NCBI GenBank assembly: GCA_036346395.1
Contig: CM070599.1
Coordinates: forward strand, 18,777,232 to 18,841,231
Reading direction: 5' to 3'
DNA length: 64,000 nt
Source: Hsuehochloa calcarea
Taxonomy: Eukaryota; Streptophyta; Magnoliopsida; Poales; Poaceae
This document shows positions 10,062 through 21,734 of this stretch, piece after piece; positions within the stretch are counted from its first letter, which is position 1, and the number at the start of each line of letters is the position of its first letter. Made by a program: the position numbers and the translations under genes. Below the pieces are notes generated by a model that saw only the letters and a list, made by a program, of their open reading frames with translations, had not been told where the DNA came from and made no database searches.

Positions 10062-13000
10062 CAGAGGCGTAGGGTAGATAGAGGTCGATCTTGCTTGACT
10101 ACTTCATACATTCGACGTGTTACTCAGTATTGGGTGCCAAAATCACTGTTGATTCACCCCAGTACTGAGACTTTACTCTCTGTTTGACTCAGACTCGCCG
10201 GGCAGGGAAGGGAAAGGTTTGGCTTGTATACTCTGGTTGTTCTCGTCATATGACCGGAGATTATCGTTGGTTTTCTTCCCTAGCCCGTGCTCCAGGTGAT
10301 GAGACGATCACCTTCGGAGACGCTTCGTATGGACACGTCATCGCTAAAGGTACTGTGCGCATTAATGATTCATTTATTCTGAAAGATGTTGCCTTAGTGA
10401 GTAAGCTGCAGTATAATCTGCTTTCAGTTTCTCAGCTCACCGATGACGATTTCTAGGTGAGTTTTAAGAAAAACAATTGCAAAATTTTTTATTCTTGGGT
10501 AGTGCGGTTTATGGATTTCGTTATGGGAGGATCTTTCGTGCTGATTTTTCTGAGTCTTCTGGTGATCCTCTCCGGTGTTTAATTGCTTCTGAATCCCGTG
10601 TTTTGACCTTCTAGCATATGAGACTTGGTCATATAGGATTTGATCATCTGACCCGAGTTAGCGGCCACGATCTCATTTGTGGTTTGCCGAAACTCAAGAT
10701 GATCAAGGATCTAGTTTGCTCTCCATGCCGGCACGGCAAGATGGTTACCGGTTCTCACTCTCCAGTCACAGTGACAATGACCGATGCACCAGGACAGCTG
10801 CTCCATATGGATCTGATTGGCCCGGCTCGAGTCTGATCAACAGGAGGGAAGTGGTATGTTCATGTTGTGGTCGATGACTTCTCGAGGTACTCTTGGGTGT
10901 TTTTCTTAGCCCGAAGGATGAGACGTTTACACATTTTTGTGGTCTTTTTAGTAGGCTTTCTGTAGAGCTCCCAGGTGCATTACGAGCAATTCGCAGTGAT
11001 AATGGCACCGAGTTCAAAAATTCCTACTTTGAGAGTTTCTGTGGTGAGACAGGTGTAGAGCACCAGTTCTCTTCTCCGCACGCCCCTCAGCAAAATGGCA
11101 TTGTGGAGAGGAAGAATCGTACCTTGGTCGAGATGGCCAGGACGATGCTAAATGAATATTCTACACCTAGGAAGTTTTGGGCTGAGGCTATTGCCACTGC
11201 ATGCCATGTTTCAAACAGAGTTTTTCTTAGGGCACTCTTGCGTCGCACTTCTTATGAGTTGAGATATGGGCGAAAGCCCAGTGTCTCGCATTTTCGTGTG
11301 TTTGGTTGCAAGTGTTTTATTCTGAAGTCTGGGAACCTAGATAAGTTCGAGTCACGATCTTGTGATGGGATCTTTCTGGGTTACTCGACTTCTTCTCGTG
11401 CCTATAGAGTCTGGAACTGCGAGTCTAGCAAAATAGTAGAAACCTGTGAGGTGACCTTCGATGAGGCGGTCAGGGGACTAGGCGGATATCTCGAGTTCTC
11501 CAGAGCGATCGAGTCCATCTTTGTGGATGCTAAGGAGGACGGAGATGAGGGTTGTCTACCTGATCCAGTTCTTTCTCCTTCTCTTGAGGTGCCTTCTTCC
11601 ACCGCACCTCGAGGAGATCAGCCTTTGCCTTCTGCTTCTTCTGAAGCTAGTGGCTCTGTCCCTATCTCATCTGCTCATGAGATAGAGGTCACTTCTTCAT
11701 CTCACCCTGGAGCTCCTAGACACATTCAAAAGGACCATCCTTCAGAGCAAATCATTGGAGATCTTTTTGAGCGAGTCACTCGTTCAAAATCTGGCATATC
11801 TCTCTTTTGTCTCCATTCTGCCTTTGTTGCCTCATTTGAGCCCAAAGACGTGTGTCATGCTCTTTCTGATGAGTCATGGATTAATGCCATGCATGAAGAA
11901 TTGGAAAACTTTGAAACAAACAAGGTCTGAATGCTTGTTGAGCCCCCTCGAGGTCACAATATCATTGGGACCAAATGGGTGTTCAAGAACAAGCAAAGCG
12001 AAGATGGGGTAGTCATTCCAAACAAGGCTAAACAGGTAGCTCAGGGTTACTCCCAGGTTGAGGGTCTCGATTTTGAGGAGACTTTTGCCCCTGTAGCCAG
12101 ACTTGAAGCTATTAGAATCTTGCTTGCCTTTGCAGCTTCTAAGGGTTTCAAGCTTTACCAGATGGACGTCAAGAGTGCCTTCCTCAATGGACTTATTGAG
12201 GAAGAAGTCTATGTCAGACAGCCTCCAGGTTTCGAGAACCCCAAGTACCCTAATCATGTCTAGAAGCTTTCCAAAGCTTTGTATGGACCTAAGCAAGCTC
12301 CTAGAGCCTGGTATGAAAGGCTTAAGTCCTATCTGTTGAGTCATGATTTTGAGATGGGTATAATAGACAAGACCTTGTTCATCTGCCGTCATGGCACTTA
12401 TTTTCTGCTCGTCCAGATTTATGTGGATGACATCATCTTTGGCGGCTCCTCGCATGCTCTTGTTTCCCAGTTTTCCGATGTCATGAGCTCGGAATTTGAG
12501 ATGAGCATGATGGGCGAGTTGAGTTTCTTCCTTGGCTTCCAAATCAAACAGACTCGGGAAGGTACTTTTCTGCACCAAGGCAAGTACACTCGTGATCTCC
12601 TGAGACGCTTTGACATGACTGATGGCAAGCCGTGTCAACTCAATGGCTTCTCTGACCTCACTTGACCCAGATGAAGACGGCGAGCCAGTTGATCAAAAGG
12701 AGTTCAGAAGCATGATAGGCTCTCTCTTGTACCTCACAGCCTCGAGACCAGACATATATTTCTCCGTGTGAGGCTCTCTCTTGTACCTCACAGCCTCGAG
12801 ACCAGACATACATTTCTCCGTGTGTCTTTGTGCTAGATTTCAGGCTTCTCCTCGCGTATCTCACCGCCAGGCGGTGAAGCGCATCTTTCGGTACCTTCGA
12901 GCTACCATTGACTATGGTATCTGGTACTCTTCCTCTTCTTGTCTATCTCTTAGAGCCTACTCCGATGCAGATTTTTGTTGGCTGTAGGATAGATAGGAAG

Positions 13001-13534
13001 AGCACTTCTGGCACTTGCCAATTCATTGGCACTTCTCTTGTCTCCTGGTCTTCAAGGAAGCAGTCCGGTGTTGCACAGTCCACCGCAGAGGCCGAGTACG
13101 TTACTGCAGCCAGTTGCTGTAGCCAAGTGCTTTGGATGGTCTCGACCCTGCGGGACTTTGGGCTAGTGATAGACCGTGTTCCACTCTTTTGTGATAACAC
13201 GTCTGCGATTAGCATTGCCAAGAACCCAGTGCAACATTCTCGGACCAAGCATATTGATATCAGATATCACTTTCTTCGAGACCATGTAGAGAAGGGTGAC
13301 ATCGTGCTCCAGTTTGTGGAGAGTGACCACCAGTTAGCTGATATCTTCACCAAGCCTTTGGACAGCTCTCGGTTTTCAGCTCTGCGGGGAGAGCTTGGGG
13401 TGGTTTGTCCTTTATGGACTGAAGTAAGGGGGAGCTTGTGCTTTACTGCTGTATTATATTTTATTATGCTCTTACTCCTTTCTGTTTGCATTGCTTTTGG
13501 GTGCATTGGGTTTAGTCCTTCCAGCATGGGTTAG
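10062..13534 (+). pseudogene. pol: Copia pol (protease-integrase-RT-RNase H), broken
   Basis: Remnants occur in copia order. Protease (10,184-10,456): the active-site motif reads VYSGCSRHM, with Tyr where the catalytic Asp should be. Integrase: zinc motif RLGHIGFDHL...CSPCRHGK, then the catalytic Asp, Asp and Glu in MDLIGP, RSDNGTEF and QQNGIVERKN. Reverse transcriptase has an intact QIYVDDIIFGG box. RNase H covers KSTSGTCQF to DIFTKPLD. Breaks: stops at about 10,454, 10,612, 11,928 and 12,261, several at positions where relatives have Trp; frame changes near 10,170, 10,500, 10,890, 12,640 and 12,980; and an in-frame 54-bp duplication that brings a stop. It cannot make an active polyprotein. 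Confidence 0.9.
12717..12824 (+). repeat. 54-bp tandem duplication inside RT/RNase H
   Basis: Two adjacent copies, 12,717-12,770 and 12,771-12,824, differing at one base (ATATATT versus ATACATT). The unit is 18 codons, and a TGA forms across the copy junction, so the duplication itself is a null lesion. Confidence 0.9.
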
Positions 13535-15160
13535 AATTGTTCTCTTGCCGAGTTGCTTAGACTACTTGTTCTTATCTTGTGCTACTAGGATGCTGCTTAT
13601 TAGCTGTTCTCTTCTCACTAGGTTGAGCTTACTCACTTCTTATAGGATCTAGCGAGGGACGGGCCACCCTTGGGTAGACAGGGATAGTGTTTGCTCCTTA
13701 GTGTGTTAATTATCCAGCTGATAGTCCTGGAATCATATGGGGTAGATGAGATTCAGTTTGAGCCATAGTATCCTCTATATCTTATCTATGCTCTAAGGAC
13801 TGCCTTTTATGTTTCTGTTGCCAGTTTCTCGTTTTTGTTCTTTTAGTTCAAAGGGAGTTCATCTTGGATCTTTTAGTTCTTAAAATTGTCTAACTCAACC
13901 TAAATTATAAGTGCATCTCATTTTGAAGGGGGTCTGTTTTTCTTGCTTTTCATCCTGCATTGTAACATAACTGCATGGAGCCTTGTTTATTATCCCTTAT
14001 GATCTGTTTTCACTGTCTTACATCTTGCCATGATTTATGCTAAACTGCTAGATTTATCATGACTTTTTATGTGTAGTTTAGTCTTTTGCCATGATAAGGT
14101 GACTAAAATTGCTTAACTTGAACTAAAATATTGTCATGATAGCTATTGAGACTAGTCTGTTGAAGTTATCCCTTTATGTTTCTCGCTATGTCAAGAAGGC
14201 TGAGTGGAGTCTTGAATCTCTTTTGAGCTTTAGATTGGGTTTTGTGAGTTCATTAAGAAGCATGACTTATCATTAAATCTTTGGTCTAGAAACTTTTTTT
14301 AAAAAAAATGATCTCGTTGTGCGAAAAAACTGATCTCACCAACTCTTTCTCATGAGACTGCTTGCCATTGCACTAGGCATGAACTCAGGGGGAGACTTGG
14401 ATGACCTAAGATCACTTCCTTAAGTCTGTTGCTTGGAGTGATCGCATAAGGCTTGGGATCTAGCACATGGTTAAAATTTGAAAAATGGTTGAAGCTTAGA
14501 AGATAGTTGTGGATGGCTCCTAGTCCAGGACTTGCTTTACTAAGATAAAGCCATAAATGCCTTTCAAAAAAAGAAAAATGTGCTAAATTTGCTTCTCTTC
14601 AAAGAGACCAAGTTCTTGATCAAATGAGTCTTTCTTAAAGCTGATAACTTTCTAAACTGCTCAATATTTGCTTCTTGGTTCCACTTAGAGTACTTGACAT
14701 GGCTTGTATCATCCTTGGATACCTTCAGCTAGACTTTTATCTTGGTTGATTTGACATGCTAAGATATTGAACCAATTCTCAGATTATGACTTCCATGTTT
14801 TAGCTACTCTATACATCAATTGTCATGATCTTGATAGCATTCTTATTTATTATGGCTTGGTGTAATACTCTATTGGTCATTTTGGATAATCTTCATGGCT
14901 CCAAATGCTTAAAATGAATATCATATAGTCTTTTCCTCTCTTTATTACATCTTGATGTGTTTATTGCCAAAAGGGGGAGAAATTAGGAGAGAAAAAGTCT
15001 TCTGGAGCTTTACAGAAAAATTTGCTATTTCATTTCTAGCTCCAGTCTTTCTCTTTTGTCAAACATTGTCTTGAGCCTTCTTGATTTCTAGTTAAGACTG
15101 TGTTTGACCATCATCACAAACTCAACTTCTTGCCTTTTCGTGTTTGTCAATATACTCATC
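13535..15160 (+). other. 3' non-coding region of copia element 1
   Basis: About 1.6 kb between the end of RNase H and the polypurine tract. Some Sireviruses carry an envelope-like frame here; I see no open frame of useful length and no membrane-protein signature. The sequence is T-rich in the plus strand and resembles in texture the matching region of element 2 (31,185-32,964), including the phrase GTGGATGGCTCCTAGTCC at about 14,510 and again at 31,870. Confidence 0.7.
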
Positions 15161-15171
15161 AAGGGGGAGAT
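15161..15171 (+). other. Polypurine tract of copia element 1
   Basis: AAGGGGGAGAT abuts the 3' LTR start TGAGAGACC at 15,172. It primes plus-strand synthesis. Confidence 0.9.
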
Positions 15172-16079
15172 TGAGAGACCATGTGAGAGGTGTCCCCAAG
15201 TGAGTGATGAGTATTTGACGCTGTTGTTGAAAAGTTTGTGATTTGTTTCACTGCCGTTGCGTTGCTGCCGATTGTGGTTCTGTACTGTGCGGAGCTTCCG
15301 GCCTGGGAGTGCGGAAGTTCCGATCATCGGAACTTCCGCCCTGGGAAAGCGGAACTTCCGATTATCCTGAGCATTGTGTTCTGTTTTGGTTTGGTGCGGA
15401 GCTTCCGGCCTGGGAGTGCGGAAGTTCCGATCATCGAAACATCCGCCCTGGGAAAGCGGAACTTCCGATTATCCTGAGCATTGTGTTCTGTTTTGGTTTG
15501 GTGCGGAGCTTTCGACCTAGGAGTGCGGAAGTTCCGATCATCGGAACTTCTGCCTTGGTGAAATCGGAACTTCCGTTTGTGCGCAGAACTGAGCATTGAG
15601 TGTTTTGTTTTGATTTTGAGTTGTGTATGAGTTTGAGTTAAATGCAAATGATGATTATATTATATCGAGCAATGCTATGTGATGTGTTTCTTGTCTGTGC
15701 TGGTTGCAGGGCATCGAGGCGAAGTCGTGGCGAGACACGTGGAGACCGGACTAGACGCAGGCGGCGTTGAGGTCAGAACGGTCAAGGTGTGTCGAAGACG
15801 GCGTGCACTCGAGGCGGTTGCGAGTCGTGGACAACAAGGAATGCGGTACCTTCCAGAAGGTGCACGAGGGGCGAAAGGGTAATTTCGCAAGGCGGCACAA
15901 GTGGAAGCGGGATCCGTTAGGGTTTAGCCGGCGTAACGGGTTGGAGACCCGTTAGCCAAGGGCTATAAATAGAGGTGAACCCCTGGTTATTTTGGTGACT
16001 TTTTTTTAGAGAGAGCATTAGGGTTAGCTTTTTCTAAAGAGCCTTTGGAGAGGTTGTTTTGCTTTGTGGCTTTAGTTGT
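15172..16079 (+). mobile_element. 3' LTR of copia element 1, first part
   Basis: Matches 5438-6,320. It ends in TTTAGTTGT where element 2 begins; the following bases (TGAGATGG...) are found again after 44,011. It contains the palindrome array (15,288-15,590) and the TATA box (15,963). Confidence 0.92.
16075..16079 (+). other. Target-site duplication of element 2 (left copy)
   Basis: GTTGT here and again at 44,007-44,011. Removing element 2 and one copy restores the uninterrupted LTR order seen at 6,309-6,325. Confidence 0.93.
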
Positions 16080-16189
16080 TGTGGATTTCATGGGGATATG
16101 TCCCAGATCTTAGGATGATGTGACAATTGGCAATGGCGTTTACGGTTTGTCGTTTCACGCGTTTTCGACAAAGTTCTGAGCTAAGCTGC

Positions 16190-16530
16190 TCGAGGCGGTC
16201 CGACCGGTCCTTGCACGGCGGTCGAGACCGGTCCCATATCGGTCGGACCGGCCATGTAGAGGCGGTCGGACGGCGGTGACCTGATGGTCAAAATGAGTGG
16301 GCCAAAAATAGGTGTTGTAGGCAAGTGAGGGATCCCAATGCACTTGGTCTCATAATTTTTGGAGTCTCCAGTGAAAAGTTCTATTGGTTTAAAGTTTCCA
16401 GAAGGTTTCGGATTTTGGGAGCTTGAATTTCGGCTAAGTCCTAAGAGGCGGTCCGACCGGCTCACAGGGAGCGGTCCGACCGGCCATAGGCGGTCGACCG
16501 CCTCCTGGAGCGGATCGAGACCGTAACTAC
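16190..16530. repeat. GGTCCGACC palindrome clusters, LTR of element 2
   Basis: Repeated GCGGTCCGACCGG and ATCGGTCGGACCGG motifs, many with one-base gains or losses. They occupy the same relative place as the GGAAGTTCCG cluster in element 1, but the core sequence is unrelated. Confidence 0.8.
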
Positions 16531-16958
16531 TTGAGCGTCGGCCAACCGTGGCGATGTTGTTTTGTTAGGTCAAAGTCATTGGTTTCATGGCATATGATTT
16601 GCATGATGCATGTTTTGACTAACATGGGTCAAGTTGTGAAGAACTTGTTCCCGAATCGTGTTTTCTTATGCGTGGTTGTGCGGGTGGCTTGGTGGTCAAC
16701 GACGGTCAGCGGCGAGGAGAATCGGGACTAGACTTGAAGAGTTGAGGTCGAGCGATCGGCGATGCGGGTGAGGTCAACGACTCAAGCGTGACACAAGATG
16801 GACAAGGGTGACCTATTGGCAAATCCATGGCACATGGTGAAGCGGTTTAGGTCAAAAGTTAAAGACGGCGCTTCGCGAAGCGTGCGTGTGTGACCCGTTT
16901 GTTAGTGGGCCTTAACGGGAGCCCAATTAAGTCAAACCATAAGAGTTTTAGGCCTCCA

Positions 16959-16968
16959 CTATAAATAG
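16959..16968 (+). promoter_or_regulatory. TATA box of copia element 2 5' LTR
   Basis: CTATAAATAG followed by GAGGAG, about 880 bp into the LTR. The same box is in the 3' LTR at 43,093-43,102. Confidence 0.6.
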
Positions 16969-17545
16969 GAGGAGATGGTGGCTGCACCTCTTTCTCTCTC
17001 GCCTTTTTATGTTTCAAAACCCTAATTGTCTTTAGGGGAGTTGAGGTGGAGGCAAGGGCTCTTGATGGTTTGTGGTAAATTCGTGATCTTTGATTGTCCA
17101 TCGATCCATGATGGTGTGGATGTAATCCAGCAACAATCACGAAATCAATCTATGCAAGGTTTGCTTGAGATAAGTCTCTTTTCGTTCTTGCTTTCAATTT
17201 CGTGTTTTTAGGGCTTTCTTTGATCCGCGAGTTTGTGATTGATTCTTTCACGTGAATTAGCTTGCTGTGATATGTGTGAATCTATCTAGCATCATCTTGA
17301 TCATCAATCCCTCACGAACAAGCTTTAGGATCAAGTTTTGTTCTTGCGGTTTTAGACCTTCGTTAATCAATTGGTAATTTCTCAAGATCGTTCCAAGAAT
17401 TATCATAATATTCGATTGGAATAGGTCCTCAATAGCATAGAGAAGGTGTGTGCAAAGTTTCGTGAAGTTTGAGTTGGGAATCAAAAGTTAGACCTAATTG
17501 CAACTTCGTCATCGGCTGATTTTCTTATTTGAGATCGGTTACAGA

Positions 17546-17662
17546 TCGCCGGTCCGACCGCCGTCACCACGGTCCGACCGATTTGAGCGGTCCGACCGCC
17601 AAGATAACAGCGGTCCGACCGCCCGCAATCGGTCCGACCGGTTCACTCTGAGGTCGACCGCC
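17546..17662. repeat. Distal GGTCCGACC palindrome cluster, element 2
   Basis: At least five CGGTCCGACCG-like sites near the LTR 3' end, again mirroring the two-cluster layout of element 1. The 3' LTR copy is at 43,680-43,795. Confidence 0.8.
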
Positions 17663-17870
17663 GAGACTTGTGTTGCTTTGATTCTTGCGATTATTGTCGC
17701 ATTGCTTAGGGGTTTTATTGGATTCAATACTAGTCTTCCAACAGTCTTGGTATATTGATCTTCATAGCTTTCTAATAGCTCCGGAGTGAAATTGTATTGA
17801 GTTCATAATTTGTGAAAAAGTGAGCGTGCTCCTATTCACCCCCTCTAGTCGCCTTTTACGGTCCAACAAG

Positions 17871-17881
17871 TGGTATCGAGC
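17871..17881 (+). other. Primer-binding site of copia element 2 (one base short)
   Basis: TGGTATCGAGC, the initiator tRNA-Met site lacking one A relative to TGGTATCAGAGC. Either a mutation or a consensus error. Confidence 0.75.
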
Positions 17882-17924
17882 AGTTAGTTCAATCTTGATC
17901 TTAACAGGTCACCGAACTTTGGCG

Positions 17925-20640
17925 ATGGATAGATTCACTACAAAACCGCATATGTTCAATGGACAAGACTATGCCTATTGGAAGAATCGTATCGTAGTAT
18001 TCCTTGAGAGTGAGGACAAGCTTTGTGGGGCGTTGTTCGATCCCCGCTCATTATTCCTGAGGTTGAAACTCCTGCTTCTGTGGTTCTTTTGGCTAACAAC
18101 AACAAGGCCAAGAATCTTTTATATGGTGCGCTTGGTAGACAAGAATATGATAGGATTTGTAATTTTGCATCACAAGACGAGATTTGGAACACTCTCGAAA
18201 CATATCATGAGGGTTCGTCTCAAATTAAGAAAGTCGCCAAACAATCTATAAGCGTGATTATAACAAATTTGAGATGCGTCTGGAGAGAGCATCGATGACA
18301 TTTTCGATCGTTTTAATAAAGTGATTAATCAAATGAAAGTTGTTGATATTGAATATTCTCAATCGAAAATGCCACCCACCTCTTGGCCGCAATCAACACC
18401 AAGGAGTGGGAGATGAAGGCTCTTGCTATAGAAGAGAATGTTGATCTTTCGAGTCTTACTTTAGAATTGCTTTATAGTAAACTCAAGACTCATGAAATTA
18501 AAAGAGTTGATCATCCCAAGAAAGATAATTTAGCTTTGGTAGCAGATCCTCACAAAAGGCTTTTGATGACTCTTTTGAATCTTCTTCGGATTTTCATTTG
18601 CTTGCTTATCTGCGATTTACGAGGAGGAACTTGAAAATATTCTGAGACGAGTTAGCCCTTTTAGCTAAAAAATTCACACGGGCTTACAACAATGTGAGAA
18701 ATAAAAAGAGGTGGTCTGTTACTTGCTATGAGTGTGGAGAGCTTTACCACATCCGCCAATTGCCCCAAGCTAAAAGGTAAGGGTAAGCACGGGAGGAGAA
18801 GACGACTTGGAAGAAGCCTCATGAGAACAACTCGAGTATGATGTCATCAAGCTCATAAAGGCCGCTCACCGGGTCCTTGCCGCTTTGGAGAGCAATCCAT
18901 TAGTGATGTGGACTCGGGAGCGAAGAGGAAAAGAAAGGGAAGGCCAAGGACTTTTGGCATGTGCTTCATGGTCGACACCGAGCGACATTGATAATGATGA
19001 GGTATCTTTTTCTTATGATGAGCTTTCTCGCTAAATACAATTCTATAGTTGAGCAAGTGCTTAGTCAAGATGAAGCGCTAGAATTTGTCATGACTAAAAA
19101 TAAGAAACTAGAGTCAAAACTTGGTAAAGCTGAAACTAGAACTTGCAAATGTTAAGACTCTTGAACACGATGAATGTTTATCTTGTCATGCTATGCATTC
19201 GTAAATTACCAATTTACAATCTGCTCATAATATTGCTTTACAACAACTTGAAAATGCTAGAACCGAGCTAATTGAAATTAAATCTGCTCCTTGTGAAAAA
19301 TGCTTAGAGTCTAGCAAGTTGATTGCTTCTGATGTGATTGATTCTAGCCCTTGCACTTCATGCTTAGAAAAGAACGTGAAATCAAAGATATCTTAGAAGT
19401 CGCTAGAGTCAAATATGCTAAGCTTAAGGACAATATTGAAAATACTACTTGTGCTTCATGTTCCGCTCTTAAGCTTGAAATTGCTTTGTATAAGGAGAAA
19501 TCAATGGATAAAACTTGTGATGCTTGTGTTAACTTGAGAAAAGAAAATGCTTACCTTCATGATACATTAGAGAAATTTTCTAAAGGTAAGAAACAATTAA
19601 ACATGATTCTTGACAAGTCTAAAACTCCTTATAAGAAGCAAGGTTTAGGATTCAATTCTTTTCAAGACAATTCAAACCCAAAAGTCATTCAAGTCTTGGA
19701 AAAGGTTTAATTGAATTCAAAACCCAACCGCAAAAACATCTTTTAAATCTGCGGTTTTGCCCAACCTTGTATTAATTCGAATGGTGCTTCTTCTAGTGGT
19801 ACTAAGTACCATTGCACTTATTGCAAGAAAGGTGGGCATTTAATTAAATTCTGTTGGCGTGAGGTTGAAAAATGATAGGAAAAATCTTGATAGAATTTCA
19901 TTCAGCAACCTAGAGCTTTTATGAGACATGGTAACACCGAAAGGAATAAACACGGATTAGGATTTTCTCACATGCTAATCATCATGCTTCTACATATCCT
20001 AATTCTCATGTTCTTCAGTTGCCGGATCGATCATTGGTGGTCACCGGTCCGACCGATTGGTCACCGGCCGACCACAAAGACAACGCCGGTCGACCGCCCG
20101 ATGCTTTAATTCCATGTTAACTTAAACATTGCTCATAACAGAATTTTAGATGAAATCAAGGATAACATACGCTTTGCATACTACTTCGCAGACGTGTCTC
20201 GAGATTGGGTTCCCAAGTCTTGTTTAACTAACTTGATGTCGAGACACATCGTTCTTCATGCCTTGATTTTTCGAGATTGCCGCGAAAGAGGAAGGACACG
20301 TGCTTTGTCAACTCCGATCGTTCACGTCATATTGCCGGAGACTCAAGATGGTTCACCTCCTTCACGCGATCGACGGGTTTCAAGCATCTCCGAGAACTTC
20401 CCATCGCCAGCCGTTAAGCTCTTATTCGTGTACTTACACTCTACTCTCTTTGTATGGCATTTGATATTCTGTTCTTTATCCTTGTCCATTCGGGGTTTTT
20501 CTTATCCTAATTGTGCGGGTCGTCGGCTAGATAGGAAGAGTACCTCGAGCGCTTGTCACCCACTAGATTCTTCTCTTGTATCTTGTTTTTATCCTCACCA
20601 AATCTTTAGACCCAACTAGGTTTGCCACCTTGAGAAGCGA
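17925..20640 (+). pseudogene. Decayed gag with internally deleted pol, element 2
   Basis: Starts MDRFTTKPHMFNGQDYAYW, matching the N-terminus of the element 1 gag. Frames then shift many times. A degraded CCHC knuckle lies near 18,725 (CYECGELYHI), lysine/glutamate coiled coil with CASC/CDAC pairs at 19,440-19,560, and a second knuckle CTYCKKGGHLIKFC near 19,815. After the gag-pol linker (WVPKS at about 20,205) there is a protease-like piece around 20,290-20,370. The sequence then passes within about 150 bp to an RNase H piece (RLDRKSTSSACH, about 20,525) and the pol C-terminus. Integrase and reverse transcriptase are absent, so roughly 2.5-3 kb was deleted before or after insertion. Non-autonomous. 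Confidence 0.8.
20030..20100. repeat. GGTCCGACC motifs in the gag-pol linker of element 2
   Basis: Three to four CCGGTCCGACCG-like sites, the LTR palindrome of this family, sit between the second gag zinc knuckle and the protease remnant. Confidence 0.7.
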
Positions 20641-20697
20641 GTTAGGGTTATTTATCTTATGGGTTGGTTTGAGGGGAGTTTGATCTTTTCGATCTTT

Positions 20698-20714
20698 CAC
20701 TACTACAAAGAGTC
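20698..20714 (+). repeat. CACTA left terminal inverted repeat
   Basis: CACTACTACAAAGAGTC. The partner is the complement of 31,165-31,181 (CACTACTACACAAAGGG); ten bases match before an indel. Confidence 0.9.
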
Positions 20715-20759
20715 TATAGCAGACGGTCCATCACTGAGCGGTTCCTAAGGAACCGCCTC

Positions 20760-20945
20760 GTGTTGGGTCTGTCTGAGCCTTGTTTTGGCGCGGCGGGCCT
20801 ATCACGAGCGGTTCTATTTGAGTAACTGTCAGCGATATCACTGACGGTTCTAATATAGAACCGTCGTAGCTATCACTGACGGTTCTATATCGTAACCGCT
20901 CGATAATTGATCATCACGAGCGGTTCGAAATAGAACCGATGCGTG
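20760..20945. repeat. Left subterminal palindromes of the CACTA element
   Basis: Four degenerate units such as ATCACTGACGGTTCTAATAT with the inverted arm AGAACCGTCGT. Subterminal repeats of En/Spm elements bind the TNPA-type protein; that role is inferred here. Confidence 0.75.
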
Positions 20946-20984
20946 ATTTCTGCGCTTAATATAAATTGAGCGAGACATCCTCAC

Positions 20985-21180
20985 CGCATTGCGCTGTGTC
21001 TTCCGCTCAAGCGCCACTTCCTCGCCCTAGCTCCTCACTGCGGCTGTGTGTCTACCGCTCCAGGCGCCACTTCCCTGCCCTAGCTCCTCCAACCTACGCC
21101 ACTTCCCTGCCCTAGCTCCTCACTGCGCTGTGTCTACCGCTCCAGGCGCCACTTCCCTGCCCTAGCTCCTCCAACCTGCG
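20985..21180. repeat. Short tandem repeats in CACTA 5' leader
   Basis: Nested copies of CGCCACTTCCCTGCCCTAGC with CTGTGTCTACCGCTCCAGG, repeated three to four times at intervals of about 45-75 bp, before the transposase start. Probably transcribed leader. Confidence 0.7.
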
Positions 21181-21734
21181 GCTCCTCCTCTATCTTGGTA
21201 TGAGCACATGATCGATCTTGCACCGTCAATGTTGGAATAAATAATATTAGCCACGCAAATCTTAGTTTTGAATAATGGTTTCCCTTATAACTAATGAACT
21301 AAAATTTGACTTAGGAGTGGTAACTTAATAAAATTGAATTAGGTCTAATAATCACTAAAATTTGAGTTAGGATAATTAATTGGCTTAAAAAAATAAAATT
21401 TACACACGGTTCACGATGCGGTGGGGTTTGGGTCAAGCAATATTGCATTTGCGGTTCGGTATTTCAGTTAATAAGTGTTGTATGAGATGATGCCTATATT
21501 TGGGTTGCATGATTGTTCAATTGAGATAGATATTGGTGTCGAGAGGTAGGGATCATGGTTGTGGCCGTAGGCATGGCTACGCTATGCCACCGCGTGTGGT
21601 ACTTAACTAGTGAAGACTTTTCTTTCAATAACCTTAGATGCAAATGTTGGAGAATGAGTTTATATTGCACATTTTCGTTTGCTATAAATTAATCGCTAAT
21701 CAATTTGACACTAATTTGTTACATGCGAGTGTAG

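Larger units (their letters stand above)
16080..17868 (+). mobile_element. 5' LTR of copia element 2
   Basis: 1,789 bp, TG...CA ends. TATA box CTATAAATAG at 16,959-16,968. Palindrome clusters of the CGGTCCGACCG type lie at 16,190-16,270, 16,445-16,525 and 17,546-17,662. Confidence 0.92.

Noticed and set aside
13535..15160. Envelope-like gene after pol of element 1
   Set aside because: No open frame of meaningful length and no membrane signature.
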